From: Agrococcus sp. SGAir0287
Lineage (GTDB): Bacteria; Actinomycetota; Actinomycetes; Actinomycetales; Microbacteriaceae
DNA: 64,000 nt
Assembly: GCF_005484985.1 (NCBI RefSeq)
Contig: NZ_CP027942.1
Coordinates: 930,001-994,000 of the forward strand
Reading direction: 5' to 3'
Shown here: positions 23,709 to 33,218 of the stretch, in pieces
Layout of the letters: the number at the start of each line of letters is the position of its first letter
How positions within the stretch are numbered: position 1 is the stretch's first letter
Notes under the pieces: model-generated
What the model saw: only the letters and a program-made list of their open reading frames with translations
The model's database searches: none
Told to the model about the DNA's origin: nothing
Made by a program: the position numbers and the translations under genes

Positions 23709-24425
23709 ATGGTCGACTGGATCTACGACGAAATCGTGCTCGCCGCTGACGTTGTCAGTCGCAACGGTTGGAAGTCCGTTAGGAGCAATTCGAAGGAAGC
23801 GAAGGCGCTCTCCGCTTTGCTCCGACGCGGAGCGTTGCATGCGGGCGCCGACCTGCCGGCGAACTTCCGTTCAGTGGCAAGCATCCAGCGCAAGACTGCC
23901 GATCTAGAGACGGCTCGGCCCGGCTACCAAGGCAAGGCCACGCGCGGGAACCGTCTCGACAGGATTGTCATCGTGCAGTTCGAGCAGGATCCCACGGGTA
24001 TGCAGCAACGAGCGAGCATGATTCGGCGGCTGCTCGAGGAGGGGGAGGAACTTCCGATGTCTGTCGGCGATGCCGACGACTACGGCGACGAGGGCGGACT
24101 GGTGGAGTTCGTAGGGCGTCGTCGCGAACGCGATCCCAAGTTGCGTTCTCGGAAGCTCGATGCAGTTGAGGCGTCAGGTCTCCCGATCGCCTGTGAGGTC
24201 TGCAGCTTCGACTTCGGTGAACGCTATGGCAGCCGTGGAAAGGGATACATCGAAGTGCACCACCGGCACCCGCTACATGTGACCGGAGCCACGCGGACGC
24301 ATCTCGACGAACTGGCACTTCTTTGCGCCAACTGTCACCGCATGTGTCATCGCGGGGACTGGATCACGCCGGACTCGCTCCGAGCGATTATGCATGCTGA
24401 GGTCGCGAGTCGGTCGGCGCCATAG
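23709..24425 (+). CDS. HNH endonuclease (McrA-like), lower GC than neighbours
   Basis: A 238-residue protein with a C-terminal HNH nuclease domain at about residues 160-225: zinc Cys in IACEVCSFDFG, the catalytic HH in IEVHHRHPLH, and ALLCANCHRMCHR with the second Cys pair. The N-terminal about 150 residues hold a helical opening (IYDEIVLAADVV) and a basic middle, and I do not recognise them as a known domain. Similar HNH proteins act in modification-dependent restriction or as mobile-element nucleases. The ATG at 23709 has a strong ribosome-binding site (GAGGAGGG, 23697-23704); an ATG at 23670 lacks one. GC in two lines I counted is about 57-62%, against about 70% nearby, which suggests acquisition next to the tRNA gene. 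Confidence 0.85.
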   Translation: MVDWIYDEIVLAADVVSRNGWKSVRSNSKEAKALSALLRRGALHAGADLPANFRSVASIQRKTADLETARPGYQGKATRGNRLDRIVIVQFEQDPTGMQQRASMIRRLLEEGEELPMSVGDADDYGDEGGLVEFVGRRRERDPKLRSRKLDAVEASGLPIACEVCSFDFGERYGSRGKGYIEVHHRHPLHVTGATRTHLDELALLCANCHRMCHRGDWITPDSLRAIMHAEVASRSAP

Positions 24426-24462
24426 GTCGCGCATGGGCGCGCTGGGCATCGTGATGGACGAC

Positions 24463-24478
24463 GCGACCGATCGGTCGC
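24463..24478. promoter_or_regulatory. 16-bp perfect palindrome upstream of the zinc-ribbon gene
   Basis: GCGACCGATCGGTCGC is a perfect dyad ending 22 nt before the ATG at 24501. It overlaps the likely promoter or leader region of this gene. It may be an operator; no regulator is adjacent. Confidence 0.4.
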
Positions 24479-24500
24479 ACGACCGCACGAGGAGACGCCC

Positions 24501-24878
24501 ATGCAGTGCCCCACGGACGGCGCGACGCTCGTCATGAGCGAGCGCAGCGGCATCGAGATCGACTACTGCCCCGACTGCCGCGGCATCTGGCTGGACCGCG
24601 GCGAGCTCGACAAGCTCATCGAGCGCTCGTACGCCGAGCCGATGCCTCCGCAGCCGGTGCACGGCCAGCCGGGCCAGCAGGGCTACGGCCAGCCGGGCCA
24701 GCAGGGCTACGGCCAGTCCGGCCAGGGCCAGCAGTCCGGCACCGCCGCGATGGTCGGCAAGGTCGCGGATCAGGTGCTGAAGCAGGTGCAGCAGCGCTCC
24801 GGTGGCCAGCGCCATGGCTCGCAGGGCTACGGCCAGCAGCAGGGCCGCCGCAGCTGGCTCGGCGACATCCTGCGCTGA
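24501..24878 (+). CDS. TFIIB-type zinc-ribbon protein with Gly/Gln-rich repeats
   Basis: A 125-residue protein. The N-terminal 45 residues are a 'zf-TFIIB'-type zinc ribbon: MQCPTDGATLV and YCPDCRGIWLDRGELDKL. Then comes a low-complexity stretch of GQPGQQGY-type repeats (about residues 53-75), a short helix and a Gly/Gln-rich C-terminus ending SWLGDILR. Such proteins are common and of unknown role; the disordered tail may mediate contacts. A ribosome-binding site (GAGGAG) is about 8 nt before the ATG. The gene is single, between two hairpins or palindromes, and is convergent with the MetE-like gene. Confidence 0.85.
   Translation: MQCPTDGATLVMSERSGIEIDYCPDCRGIWLDRGELDKLIERSYAEPMPPQPVHGQPGQQGYGQPGQQGYGQSGQGQQSGTAAMVGKVADQVLKQVQQRSGGQRHGSQGYGQQQGRRSWLGDILR
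24663..24710. repeat. Two tandem 24-nt repeats inside the zinc-ribbon gene
   Basis: A 24-nt unit beginning GGCCAGCCGGGCCAGC is repeated exactly at 24663-24686 and 24687-24710, with a partial third copy after it. The period is a multiple of three, so the protein repeats GQPGQQGY in frame. Slippage could change the copy number. Confidence 0.9.
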
Positions 24879-24898
24879 CCTCGCGAGCGTCGAGGAAT

Positions 24899-24928
24899 TC
24901 GGCCCGATGCGACCTCGCATCGGGCCGA
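24899..24928. terminator. Bidirectional terminator hairpin
   Basis: Arms at 24899-24912 and 24915-24928 are perfectly complementary over 14 nt with almost no loop (pairing may open to give a 4-nt loop). It lies between the convergent stops at 24878 and 24934. Confidence 0.75.
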
Positions 24929-24933
24929 GAACC

Positions 24934-26136
24934 TCAACGCTTCGAGGCGAGGGCGGCGCCGTCGCCGATCGCCGCGAGCTTCGCCCACGCGATCTCGGGA
25001 TGCACGCGGCCGCCGAGGCCGCAGTCCGTGGACGCGACGACGCGCTCAGGGCCGACGATGCCGGCGAGCCGCTCGATGCGGTCGGCGACGAGTCGCGGAT
25101 GCTCGACGACGTTCGTCGCGTGGCTCACCACGCCGGGCAGCAGCCGCACGTGCTCGGGCAGGGCGACGTCCTGCCACACGCGCCACTCGTGCTCGTGCCG
25201 GACGTTCGCCGCCTCGAACGAGATGGCCCCTGCGCCGACCTCCAGCACCTGGTCGACGATGTGCTCGAGGCCGATGTCGGTGACGTGCGGACCGTGCCAC
25301 GAGCCCCAGCACACGTGCAGCCGCACGCGCTCCGGCGGGATGCCGCGCAGCGCATGCCGGAGCGCATCCACCCGAACCTGCAGCCACGCGCGGTAGTCGG
25401 CGACGGTCGGCTCGGGCGAGATCTGATCCCAGCTCTCGGCGAGCGACGGGTCGTCGACCTGCACCGTGAGCCCGGCGTCGACGATCGCGAGGTACTCCTC
25501 GCGCAGCACCTCGGCCCAGGCCCACACATGCTCCTCGTCGCTCGCGTAGTGCTCGTTCGCGACGCGGGCGCCGGAGCCGGGGGAGAGCGCGGTGAGGAAG
25601 CCCTCCTCGACGCCGGCGGCGTCGATCGCCGCGCGCAGGTTCCGCGCGTCGGCCGCGACGGCATCCTGCCCGACGTACGCGAGCGGCCCGGTCGTCGCGG
25701 GGAAGCGCACGGCCCGACGACCGGCGAGCACCCCGTCGGGGTCGCCGTACGCGCCCGGGAACAGCACGCGATCGCGGCGGTGCGGGAAGGACGTGAGGCG
25801 GATGTCGCCGGGGGCCGAGGGCGTGTGGCCGGACCGGTAGACGTCGTCGTCGGTGAGCGACAGGCCCGCGACCCGCTGGAACGCGTACGACCACCAGGCG
25901 CCGTAGTCGACCGCCGTCGACATGGCCTTGCCGTACTCGCCGTCGTTCACGATGCGGATGCCGGCGTCGCGCTGGCGCACGACGACGTCGGCGACCGCGG
26001 CGGCCACGAGGGCGTCGTGCTCGTCGGACCGCTCGAGCGTGAAGCCGTCGTCGGCGACGCGGCGTGCGGCGTTCGCGGCGAGGAGGGCGGGCGTGCGCGG
26101 CAGCGAGCCCGCGTGGGTCGTGAGGATCTCGGTCAT
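24934..26136 (-). CDS. MetE C-terminal-like zinc methyltransferase (methionine synthase II family)
   Basis: A 400-residue single-barrel protein of the cobalamin-independent methionine synthase/5-methyltetrahydropteroyltriglutamate-homocysteine methyltransferase II family. Family marks are the N-terminal THAGSLPRTP, the zinc ligands in RLHVCWGSWHGPH and ASTDCGLGGR, and NDGEYGKAM. At half the length of full MetE it lacks the N-terminal folate-binding repeat. Proteins of this length include MesD-like core methionine synthases and epoxyalkane:coenzyme M transferase relatives, so methyl or alkyl transfer to a thiol is likely and the actual substrate is open. Confidence 0.85.
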   Translation of the reverse strand: MTEILTTHAGSLPRTPALLAANAARRVADDGFTLERSDEHDALVAAAVADVVVRQRDAGIRIVNDGEYGKAMSTAVDYGAWWSYAFQRVAGLSLTDDDVYRSGHTPSAPGDIRLTSFPHRRDRVLFPGAYGDPDGVLAGRRAVRFPATTGPLAYVGQDAVAADARNLRAAIDAAGVEEGFLTALSPGSGARVANEHYASDEEHVWAWAEVLREEYLAIVDAGLTVQVDDPSLAESWDQISPEPTVADYRAWLQVRVDALRHALRGIPPERVRLHVCWGSWHGPHVTDIGLEHIVDQVLEVGAGAISFEAANVRHEHEWRVWQDVALPEHVRLLPGVVSHATNVVEHPRLVADRIERLAGIVGPERVVASTDCGLGGRVHPEIAWAKLAAIGDGAALASKR

Positions 26137-26190
26137 CGTCGCCAGCCTCGCATCGGCACGGGACCGCGCGCCAGGATGCGTCGCTCCGAG

Positions 26191-26859
26191 TCAGCCCTCG
26201 GTCGCCTGCACCCGACCACGCGTGCCGTGGGCGATCGCCGCCGCGACGGCCTCGAGGCCCGGCACGAGGCCGACGCCGCCGATCATGATGCCGCGACGCT
26301 CGACGCGGGCGCGCTCGCGGGGCGAGAGGTCCGACCGGATCGCCGACGCCATCGCGAGCCGCAGCGTGAGACGACGGCGTCTGCCGCTGCCCTGGATGCG
26401 GGCCGCGAGCACCCCGTCCCACGGCACGTGCACGCGACCGGAGATCGTCTGCACCCGTAGACCGGCGTCGTCGGCGACGACGACCTCGTCGATCGAGCGC
26501 CGCGCGCCCCACAGGTACGCCTGCGTGCCGATCTGGAGCGACGAGCTGATCGCGACCAGCACGAAGGGCAGCATCGAGAGGACCGGCGTCGAGAGCGAGA
26601 GCCCGTCGGCGGCCCACCCGACGAGCAGCATCATCATCGCGAGGCACAGCGCGAGCAGCACGGCGGAGACGATGAGGATCGGCAGGTGCACGCGGTCGAT
26701 GGCCGCACGATCGGTGCGGACGACGAGCGCGTCGGCGAGCTGCGACGGCTGCGCGGCCGGATGGGATGGGTGCGCAGGCGGTGGCGGGGCGGCGGATCGC
26801 GCGGCGGGCGCCTGCGAAGCGGCGCCCTGCGGGTGCTGCGGCGGCTGGGGAGGGAGCAT
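26191..26859 (-). CDS. Membrane protein with PH-like C-terminal domain
   Basis: A 222-residue protein. Residues about 1-45 are Pro/Gln/Ala-rich and likely disordered. Two hydrophobic helices follow (about residues 58-82, LPILIVSAVLLALCLAMMML, and about 90-112). The C-terminal part has the strands of a bacterial PH-like (bPH2/DUF-type) domain: DAGLRVQTISGRVHVPWDGVL, then RRRRLTLRL. No catalytic motif is visible. Bacterial PH-like membrane proteins are mostly uncharacterised. The gene stands alone on the minus strand upstream of the divergent leuC operon. Confidence 0.7.
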   Translation of the reverse strand: MLPPQPPQHPQGAASQAPAARSAAPPPPAHPSHPAAQPSQLADALVVRTDRAAIDRVHLPILIVSAVLLALCLAMMMLLVGWAADGLSLSTPVLSMLPFVLVAISSSLQIGTQAYLWGARRSIDEVVVADDAGLRVQTISGRVHVPWDGVLAARIQGSGRRRRLTLRLAMASAIRSDLSPRERARVERRGIMIGGVGLVPGLEAVAAAIAHGTRGRVQATEG

Positions 26860-26951
26860 GCCCTCATCCTCGCCGCCGCCCGCATGAGGATCCTGGGAGG
26901 CGCGTCGTCGAGGGCGGGGCGACGCCGGGAGGGCCCGAACGACCCCGGGCG

Positions 26952-26957
26952 TAGACT
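26952..26957 (+). promoter_or_regulatory. -10 box of the leuC operon
   Basis: TAGACT lies 27 nt before the leuC ATG, giving a leader of about 20 nt with the ribosome-binding site AGAGGAGGG. A -35 is not convincing. No T-box or leader-peptide attenuator fits in the short leader. Confidence 0.45.
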
Positions 26958-26984
26958 GGCCGACTGGAGCAGAGGAGGGTGTCG

Positions 26985-28421
26985 ATGGGCAGGACGCTGG
27001 CCGAGAAGGTCTGGGACGACCACGTCGTCGTCAAGGGGGAGGACGGCTCGCCCGACCTCATCTACATCGACCTCCACCTCGTGCACGAGGTGACGAGCCC
27101 GCAGGCGTTCGACGGCCTCCGTCAGGCCGGGCGCCCGCTGCGGCGCGTCGACCTCACGGTCGCGACCGAGGACCACAACACGCCGACGCTCGCGATCGAC
27201 AAGCCCATCCAGGACCCGACGAGCGCGAAGCAGATCTCGACGCTGCGCGAGAACGCGGCCGAGTTCGGCGTGCGCCTCCACTCGCTCGGCGACAAGGAGC
27301 AGGGCATCGTCCACATCGTCGGCCCCCAGCTGGGCCTCACGATGCCGGGCATCACCGTCGTCTGCGGCGACTCCCACACCTCGACGCACGGCGCGTTCGG
27401 CGCGATGGCGTTCGGCATCGGCACGAGCGAGGTCGAGCACGTCATGGCGACGCAGACGCTGCCGCTCAAGCCGTTCAAGACCATGGCGATCACGGTCGAG
27501 GGCGAGCTGCGACCCGGCGTCACGGCGAAGGACATCATCCTCGCCGTCATCGCCCAGATCGGCACCGGTGGCGGCGCCGGCTACGTCTTCGAGTACCGCG
27601 GCTCCGCGATCCGCTCGCTCTCCATCGAGGGCCGCATGACGATCTGCAACATGTCGATCGAGGCCGGCGCTCGCGCGGGCATGGTCGCCCCCGACCAGAC
27701 GACGTTCGACTACATCCAGGGCCGCGACCACGCCCCGAAGGGCGCCGACTGGGATGCCGCCGTCGCGTACTGGAAGACGCTGCCGACCGACGACGACGCC
27801 GTCTTCGACGCCGAGGTCGTCATCGACGCGAACGAGCTCGAGCCGTTCGTGACGTGGGGCACGAACCCCGGCCAAGGATCGCCGCTGTCGGAGACGGTGC
27901 CCGACCCGGCGTCGTTCTCCGACCCCGTCGACCGCGCGGCGGCCGAGAAGGCGCTCGCCTACATGGACCTCGCGCCCGGCACGCCCCTCAAGGACGTGAA
28001 GGTCGACACCGTCTTCATCGGCTCGTGCACGAACTCCCGCATGGAGGACCTGCGCGCCGCCGCCGCGATCCTGCGCGGCAAGCGCAAGGCCGAGGGCCTG
28101 CGCGTCATGGTCGTGCCCGGCTCGGCGCGCGTGCGCCTCGAGGCGGAGGCCGAGGGCCTCGACAAGGTCTTCACCGACTTCGGCGCCGAGTGGCGCTTCG
28201 CCGGCTGCTCGATGTGCCTCGGCATGAACCCCGACCAGCTCGCGCCCGGCGAGCGCTGCGCATCCACGTCGAACCGCAACTTCGAGGGCAGGCAGGGCAA
28301 GGGCGGTCGCACGCACCTCGTCTCGCCGCTCGTCGCGGCGGCGACCGCGATCCGCGGCACGCTCTCGAGCCCGTGGGACCTCGAGATGGATGCGCGACAG
28401 CACGAGGAGGCGATGGCCTGA
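26985..28421 (+). CDS. leuC: 3-isopropylmalate dehydratase large subunit
   Basis: The iron-sulfur subunit of isopropylmalate isomerase (leucine biosynthesis), 478 residues. Conserved stretches include [28 protein letters not shown] and the three 4Fe-4S ligands in [10 protein letters not shown] and [12 protein letters not shown]. The ATG at 26985 is preferred over the in-frame GTG at 26979 because the ribosome-binding site AGAGGAGGG (26971-26979) is at the right distance from the ATG and overlaps the GTG. It is the first gene of a seven-gene overlapping operon; its stop overlaps the leuD start by one nucleotide (TGATG). Confidence 0.97.
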   Translation: MGRTLAEKVWDDHVVVKGEDGSPDLIYIDLHLVHEVTSPQAFDGLRQAGRPLRRVDLTVATEDHNTPTLAIDKPIQDPTSAKQISTLRENAAEFGVRLHSLGDKEQGIVHIVGPQLGLTMPGITVVCGDSHTSTHGAFGAMAFGIGTSEVEHVMATQTLPLKPFKTMAITVEGELRPGVTAKDIILAVIAQIGTGGGAGYVFEYRGSAIRSLSIEGRMTICNMSIEAGARAGMVAPDQTTFDYIQGRDHAPKGADWDAAVAYWKTLPTDDDAVFDAEVVIDANELEPFVTWGTNPGQGSPLSETVPDPASFSDPVDRAAAEKALAYMDLAPGTPLKDVKVDTVFIGSCTNSRMEDLRAAAAILRGKRKAEGLRVMVVPGSARVRLEAEAEGLDKVFTDFGAEWRFAGCSMCLGMNPDQLAPGERCASTSNRNFEGRQGKGGRTHLVSPLVAAATAIRGTLSSPWDLEMDARQHEEAMA

Positions 28422-29029
28422 TGGAGAAGATCGCACAGCTGACCGGCCCGATCATCCCGCTGCGGTCGTCGAACACCGACACCGACCAGATCATCCCGGC
28501 CGTCTTCCTCAAGCGCGTCACGAAGACGGGCTACGACGACGCCCTCTTCCACCATTGGCGCCAGGACCCGTCGTTCGTGCTGAACCAGGAGCCCTACCGG
28601 CACGGCGGCATCCTCGTCACCGGTGCGGACTTCGGCACGGGCTCGAGCCGCGAGCACGCCGTGTGGGCGCTGCGCGACTTCGGCATCACCGCCGTGCTCA
28701 GCCCGCGCTTCGGCGAGATCTTCCGCGGCAACGCCGGCAAGCAGGGCCTGCTCACGGGCGTGATCCCGGAGGAGGCGGTCGAGCGCCTGTGGGCGGCGGC
28801 CGAGGCGAGTCCGGGAATGCAGACCACCGTCGATCTGGTTGCCCGTACGGTGACGATCGCCGACGAGACGATCGACTTCGAGATCGACGACTACACGCGC
28901 TGGCGCCTCCTCGAGGGCCTCGACGACATCGCGCTCACCTTGCGCGACGAGGAGCGGATCACCGCCTTCGAGGCCTCCCGTCCCTCCTGGATGCCGAGGA
29001 CGCTGCCGGTGCAGACGGGAACCCAGTGA
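28421..29029 (+). CDS. leuD: 3-isopropylmalate dehydratase small subunit
   Basis: The swivel-domain subunit that completes isopropylmalate isomerase with LeuC, 202 residues. Family motifs are the N-terminal [39 protein letters not shown] and [17 protein letters not shown]. The length is usual for the family. It overlaps leuC by 1 nt and murA by GTGA. Confidence 0.97.
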   Translation: MEKIAQLTGPIIPLRSSNTDTDQIIPAVFLKRVTKTGYDDALFHHWRQDPSFVLNQEPYRHGGILVTGADFGTGSSREHAVWALRDFGITAVLSPRFGEIFRGNAGKQGLLTGVIPEEAVERLWAAAEASPGMQTTVDLVARTVTIADETIDFEIDDYTRWRLLEGLDDIALTLRDEERITAFEASRPSWMPRTLPVQTGTQ

Positions 29030-30387
29030 ACGCCGACCAGCTGTCCGCCACCTCGGCCAGGGCCATCGGGCTCGACGTCGACGCCCTCACCGTCCGCGGC
29101 GGCAAGCCGCTGAACGGACGCATCGAGATGAAGGGCGCGAAGAACCTCGTCACGAAGGCGATGGTCGCCGCGCTGCTCGCCGACACCCCCTCCGAGCTGC
29201 GCTCCGTGCCGGAGATCAGCGACGTGCGCGTCGTGCGGGGCCTGCTCGAGATCCACGGCGTCATCGTCGAGTCGATCGGCGACACCATGCGCCTCGACCC
29301 CGTGAACGTCGAGAGCGCCCACGAGACGTCGATCAACGCGCACGCCGGATCGAGCCGGATCCCGATCCTCTTCTGCGGGCCGCTGCTGCACCGCCTCGGC
29401 GAGGCGTTCATCCCCGACCTCGGCGGCTGCCACATCGGCGATCGCCCGATCGACTACCACCTCGACGTGCTGCGCAACTTCGGCGCCGTCGTCGACAAGC
29501 TGCCCACGGGCATCCGCATGACGGCGCCCGACGGCCTGCACGGCGCCAAGGTGCGCCTGCCGTACCCGTCGGTCGGCGCCACCGAGCAGGTGCTGCTCAC
29601 GGCGACGCTCGCGAAGGGGCGCACGGAGCTGTCGAACGCGGCCGTCGAGCCCGAGATCCTCGACCTCATCGCGATCCTGCAGAAGATGGGCGCCGAGATC
29701 CAGGTCGACACCGACCGCACGATCCGCATCGAGGGCGTCGAGCGTCTCGTCGGCTACAGCCACACGGCGCTCTTCGACCGCAACGAGGCCGCCTCGTGGG
29801 CCTGCGCGGCCCTCGCGACCGGCGGCGACATCTTCGTCGGCGGCGCGCGGCAGCAGGAGATGACGACGTTCCTCAACGTCTACCGCAAGGTGGGCGGCGC
29901 GTTCGAGATCTCCGACGACGGCATCCGCTTCTGGCACCCGGGCGGCGACCTCAAGCCCGTCGTCGTCGAGACCGACGTGCACCCCGGCTTCATGACCGAC
30001 TGGCAGCAGCCGCTCGTCGTCGCGCTCGCGAAGGCCAAGGGCATCTCGATCGTGCACGAGACGGTCTACGAGCAGCGGTTCGGCTTCACGGAGGCCCTCG
30101 TCGACATGGGCGCGACGATCCAGATCCACACGGAGTGCCTCGGCAGCCACGCGTGCCGCTTCGGCCAGCGCAACTACGAGCACTCCGCCGTCATCGCGGG
30201 CCCCGCGACGCTGCACGGCGCCGACATCGTCGTGCCCGACCTGCGCGGCGGCTTCAGCCACCTCGTGGCGGCGCTCACCGCCGAGGGCGAGTCGCGGATC
30301 TCGAACGTCGGGATCATCGCGCGCGGCTACGAGCGCTTCATCGAGAAGCTGCAGGTGCTCGGAGCCGACTTCGACGTCGACGGATGA
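29026..30387 (+). CDS. murA: UDP-N-acetylglucosamine 1-carboxyvinyltransferase
   Basis: The first committed enzyme of peptidoglycan synthesis, transferring enolpyruvate from PEP to UDP-GlcNAc. It is 453 residues; the N-terminus is about 20 residues longer than in Escherichia coli. The inside-out barrel motif [17 protein letters not shown] holds the conserved Lys. The active-site Cys is in [15 protein letters not shown], so the target of fosfomycin is present and intrinsic resistance through Cys-to-Asp replacement is not expected. The GTG start overlaps the leuD stop as GTGA. Its place after leuCD and before plsC is the order seen in many actinobacteria. Confidence 0.96.
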   Translation: MNADQLSATSARAIGLDVDALTVRGGKPLNGRIEMKGAKNLVTKAMVAALLADTPSELRSVPEISDVRVVRGLLEIHGVIVESIGDTMRLDPVNVESAHETSINAHAGSSRIPILFCGPLLHRLGEAFIPDLGGCHIGDRPIDYHLDVLRNFGAVVDKLPTGIRMTAPDGLHGAKVRLPYPSVGATEQVLLTATLAKGRTELSNAAVEPEILDLIAILQKMGAEIQVDTDRTIRIEGVERLVGYSHTALFDRNEAASWACAALATGGDIFVGGARQQEMTTFLNVYRKVGGAFEISDDGIRFWHPGGDLKPVVVETDVHPGFMTDWQQPLVVALAKAKGISIVHETVYEQRFGFTEALVDMGATIQIHTECLGSHACRFGQRNYEHSAVIAGPATLHGADIVVPDLRGGFSHLVAALTAEGESRISNVGIIARGYERFIEKLQVLGADFDVDG

Positions 30388-31130
30388 CGATGCCCCGCCG
30401 CAGCGAGCGCACGCCGCTCTTCCGGGCGCTCGCCGGCGTCGTGCTGCCCTCGATGGCGGCGATGGCAGACATCCGGCTGCACCACGCCGACCGTGTGCCG
30501 CAGGACGGCGCGTTCGTCATGGCGCCGAACCACATGAGCGAGATCGACCCGCTCGTGACCGCGGTGGCGCTGTGGAAGGCGGGCCGCGTGCCGCGGTTCA
30601 TGGCGAAGGAGAGCCTCTTCCGCGTGCCCGGCCTCGGCGCCATCATGCGCGGCACGGGGCAGATCCCCGTCGACCGCGGCGGCATCGTGCGCGGCGCGGA
30701 CCCCATGGCGGCGGCGCGCGCGCTCGTCGAGCAGCGCCTCGCCGTCATCATCTACCCCGAGGGCACGCTCACGCGCGATCCGGACCTGTGGCCCATGCGC
30801 GGCAAGACGGGCGCCGTGCGCATGGCGCTGCAGGCGGACGTGCCGCTCATCCCGGTCGCCCACTGGGGCGCGCAGCGGCTCATGCCGCGCTACGCGCGCG
30901 GCATCCGCCCCATCCCGCGCAAGCGCATCGACGTCGTCTTCGGCGAGCCCGTCGACCTCGCCGCGTACCGTGGGGGAGCGATGGACCAGGCGACGCTGCT
31001 GCGAGCGACCGACGCGGTCATGCAGTCGATCACCGACCTGCTCGAGGAGCTGCGCGGCGAGACGGCGCCCGCCGAGCGCTGGGATCCCGCGAAGCGCGGG
31101 CAGGACGAGACGGGGCGGTTCGATGGCTGA
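30384..31130 (+). CDS. plsC: 1-acyl-sn-glycerol-3-phosphate acyltransferase
   Basis: A 248-residue PlsC-type acyltransferase of phospholipid synthesis that acylates lysophosphatidate at the membrane. Block I APNHMSEIDPL is the catalytic H-x4-D, block II is GTGQIPVDRGG and block III YPEGTLTRDPDL. A hydrophobic N-terminal segment (ALAGVVLPSMAAMADI) may anchor it. It overlaps murA as ATGA and gpsA by 8 nt. Together with GpsA it supplies the early part of phospholipid synthesis from this operon. Confidence 0.94.
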   Translation: MTMPRRSERTPLFRALAGVVLPSMAAMADIRLHHADRVPQDGAFVMAPNHMSEIDPLVTAVALWKAGRVPRFMAKESLFRVPGLGAIMRGTGQIPVDRGGIVRGADPMAAARALVEQRLAVIIYPEGTLTRDPDLWPMRGKTGAVRMALQADVPLIPVAHWGAQRLMPRYARGIRPIPRKRIDVVFGEPVDLAAYRGGAMDQATLLRATDAVMQSITDLLEELRGETAPAERWDPAKRGQDETGRFDG

Positions 31131-32133
31131 CGTCGCCGTGCTCGGCGCCGGCTCCTGGGGCACGACGTTCGCGAAGGTGCTCGCCGACGGCGGCAACCGC
31201 GTCACGATGTGGGCCAGGCGCCCCGAGGCGGCGCGCGAGATCGCCGAGTCGCGCCGCAACACGCGCTACCTGCCCGGCATCACGCTGCCGGATGCGCTCA
31301 CGGCGACGTCGGATGCCGCGGCGGCGGTCGCGGGGGCGCAGCAGGTCTACCTCGCCGTGCCGAGCCAGCAGCTGCGCGCGACCCTCACCGATCTGCTCCC
31401 CGTGCTGCCGACCGACGCGCCGCTCGTGAGCCTCATGAAGGGCGTCGAGGCGGGCACGCGCCTGCGCATGAGCGAGGTCGTCGCCGAGGCGGCGCACGTC
31501 GGCCCCGAGCGCGTCGCGGTCGTCTCCGGCCCCAACCTCGCGCTCGAGATCGCGCAGGAGCAGCCGACCGCCGCCGTCGTCTCGTGCAGCGACCTCGACG
31601 CGGCCATGGCCGTCGCGCGCGTCGCCCGCAACGACTACTTCCACTCGTTCGTGAACGACGACGTCATCGGCACCGAGTTCGGCGGGGTGCTGAAGAACCT
31701 CGTCGCCGTCGCGATCGGCATCGTCGACGGCGTCGGCTACGGCGAGAACACGAAGGCGTCGATCATCACGCGCGGCCTCGCCGAGGTGACGGCGTTCGCG
31801 GTCGCGCATGGCGCGAAGCCCGAGACCATGCAGGGCCTCGCCGGACTCGGCGACCTCATCGCCACATGCGCGTCGCCGCTGTCGCGCAACTTCACCGCCG
31901 GCCGCCTGCTCGGCCTCGGCTATTCGCGGCAGGACGTCGTCGCGCGCATGAACCAGGTCGCCGAGGGGCTGTCGTCGATCGCGCCCGTCGCCGAGCTCGC
32001 CGCCGCCCGCGGCATCCCGATGCCCATCCTCGAGCAGGTCCGCCTCGTCATCGACGAGGCGATGGACCCGCGCGACATCGCCCCGCACCTCACGACCGAC
32101 GATGCCGAACCCACCCTGGAGATGCTCTCGTGA
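31123..32133 (+). CDS. gpsA: NAD(P)-dependent glycerol-3-phosphate dehydrogenase
   Basis: A 336-residue enzyme making sn-glycerol 3-phosphate from dihydroxyacetone phosphate for phospholipids. The Rossmann motif VLGAGSWGTTFAKVLA is at the N-terminus. SGPNLALEIAQ, the catalytic Lys in GVLKNLVAVAIGI and LAGLGDLIATCASPLSRN are family signatures. The ATG at 31123 overlaps the plsC stop; the stop overlaps ddl as GTGA. Confidence 0.96.
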   Translation: MADVAVLGAGSWGTTFAKVLADGGNRVTMWARRPEAAREIAESRRNTRYLPGITLPDALTATSDAAAAVAGAQQVYLAVPSQQLRATLTDLLPVLPTDAPLVSLMKGVEAGTRLRMSEVVAEAAHVGPERVAVVSGPNLALEIAQEQPTAAVVSCSDLDAAMAVARVARNDYFHSFVNDDVIGTEFGGVLKNLVAVAIGIVDGVGYGENTKASIITRGLAEVTAFAVAHGAKPETMQGLAGLGDLIATCASPLSRNFTAGRLLGLGYSRQDVVARMNQVAEGLSSIAPVAELAAARGIPMPILEQVRLVIDEAMDPRDIAPHLTTDDAEPTLEMLS

Positions 32134-33218
32134 CCGACCGCATCCGCGTCGCCCTGCTGTTCGGCGGGCGCTCGAGCGAGCACGTGATCTCGTGCGCCAC
32201 CGCCGGCAGCGTGCTGGCGCACATCGACCGCGACCGCTTCGACGTCGTGCCCATCGGCATCACGCGCTCCGGCGCCCTCGTGCTGCAGCCCGACGATCCG
32301 GCCTCGATGACGCTCGAGCGCATGCCCGAGGTCGGCGACGGCGACCGCGTGCTGCTGCCCGACACGACGCGCACGCGCGAGCTGACGGCGATCGACGCGT
32401 CCGGCGCGCGCCGCTCGCTCGGCGAGATCGACGTCGCCTTCCCCATCCTCCACGGCCGCTTCGGCGAGGACGGCACGGTGCAGGGCATGCTCGAGCTCGC
32501 CGGCATCCCCTACGTCGGCAACGGCGTGCTCGCGAGCGCCGTCGGCATGGACAAGCACTTCACGAAGACCGTGCTCGCGCACGCGGGCATCACCGTCGCG
32601 CCGTGGATCACCGTGCAGCGCCGCGAGTGGGAGGCGGATCCCGAGGCGATCCGCACGCGGTTGGGCGACCTCACGCTGCCGCTGTTCGTGAAGCCCGCCC
32701 GCGCCGGATCGAGCGTCGGCGTCTCGCGCGTCGCGTCGCTCATCGATCTCGACGGGGCGATGCGCGAGGCGTTCGCCGAGGACTCGCGCGTGCTCATCGA
32801 GGCCGGATGCCCCGGCCGCGAGGTCGAGGTCGCCGTGCTGCAGGGCCGCGACGGCGCGATGCCGCGCGCGTCGCTGCCCGGCGAGATCGTGCTGCGACCC
32901 GGCGAGTTCTACGACTTCGACGCGAAGTACGTCGACCCGGAGCGCGCGAGGGTCGTCTGCCCGGCCGACCTCGACGAGCGGACGCTCGCGGCGGTGCAGC
33001 AGTCGGCCGTCCGCGCCTTCGAGGCCATCGAGGGGTCGGGACTCGCGCGCGTCGACTTCTTCGTCTCCGACGAGCACGGCGTCGTCGTCAACGAGATCAA
33101 CACCATGCCGGGCTTCACGACGATCTCGATGTTCCCGCTCGCATGGGGCGCGACCGGCATCGGCTACGCCGACCTCATCACCGAACTCGTCGAGCTGGGG
33201 CTCGCGGAGGAGCGGTGA
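32130..33218 (+). CDS. ddl: D-alanine--D-alanine ligase
   Basis: An ATP-grasp ligase forming D-Ala-D-Ala for peptidoglycan, 362 residues. Signatures are VALLFGGRSSEHVISC, PILHGRFGEDGTVQGMLE, the ATP site LFVKPARAGSSVGVSRV and the metal site VNEINTMPGFT. The residue pattern near EFYDFDAKYVD is that of D-Ala-D-Ala enzymes: Tyr before the acidic pair, with no obvious D-Lac or D-Ser change. It is the sixth gene of the operon, coupled by GTGA to both neighbours. Confidence 0.95.
   Translation: MTDRIRVALLFGGRSSEHVISCATAGSVLAHIDRDRFDVVPIGITRSGALVLQPDDPASMTLERMPEVGDGDRVLLPDTTRTRELTAIDASGARRSLGEIDVAFPILHGRFGEDGTVQGMLELAGIPYVGNGVLASAVGMDKHFTKTVLAHAGITVAPWITVQRREWEADPEAIRTRLGDLTLPLFVKPARAGSSVGVSRVASLIDLDGAMREAFAEDSRVLIEAGCPGREVEVAVLQGRDGAMPRASLPGEIVLRPGEFYDFDAKYVDPERARVVCPADLDERTLAAVQQSAVRAFEAIEGSGLARVDFFVSDEHGVVVNEINTMPGFTTISMFPLAWGATGIGYADLITELVELGLAEER

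Noticed and set aside
24663..24710. Short direct repeats as a CRISPR array
   Set aside because: Two exact tandem copies without spacers, in frame within a coding sequence.
26171..26185. AGGATGCGTCGC shared by 26172 and 52556 as a dispersed repeat
   Set aside because: The shared part is 12-14 nt, and GGATGCG/CGCATCC words are frequent in coding sequence here; this may be base composition only.
30970..31122. An earlier start for gpsA inside plsC
   Set aside because: It would place 51 residues before the Rossmann motif, which is normally within the first 10 residues.
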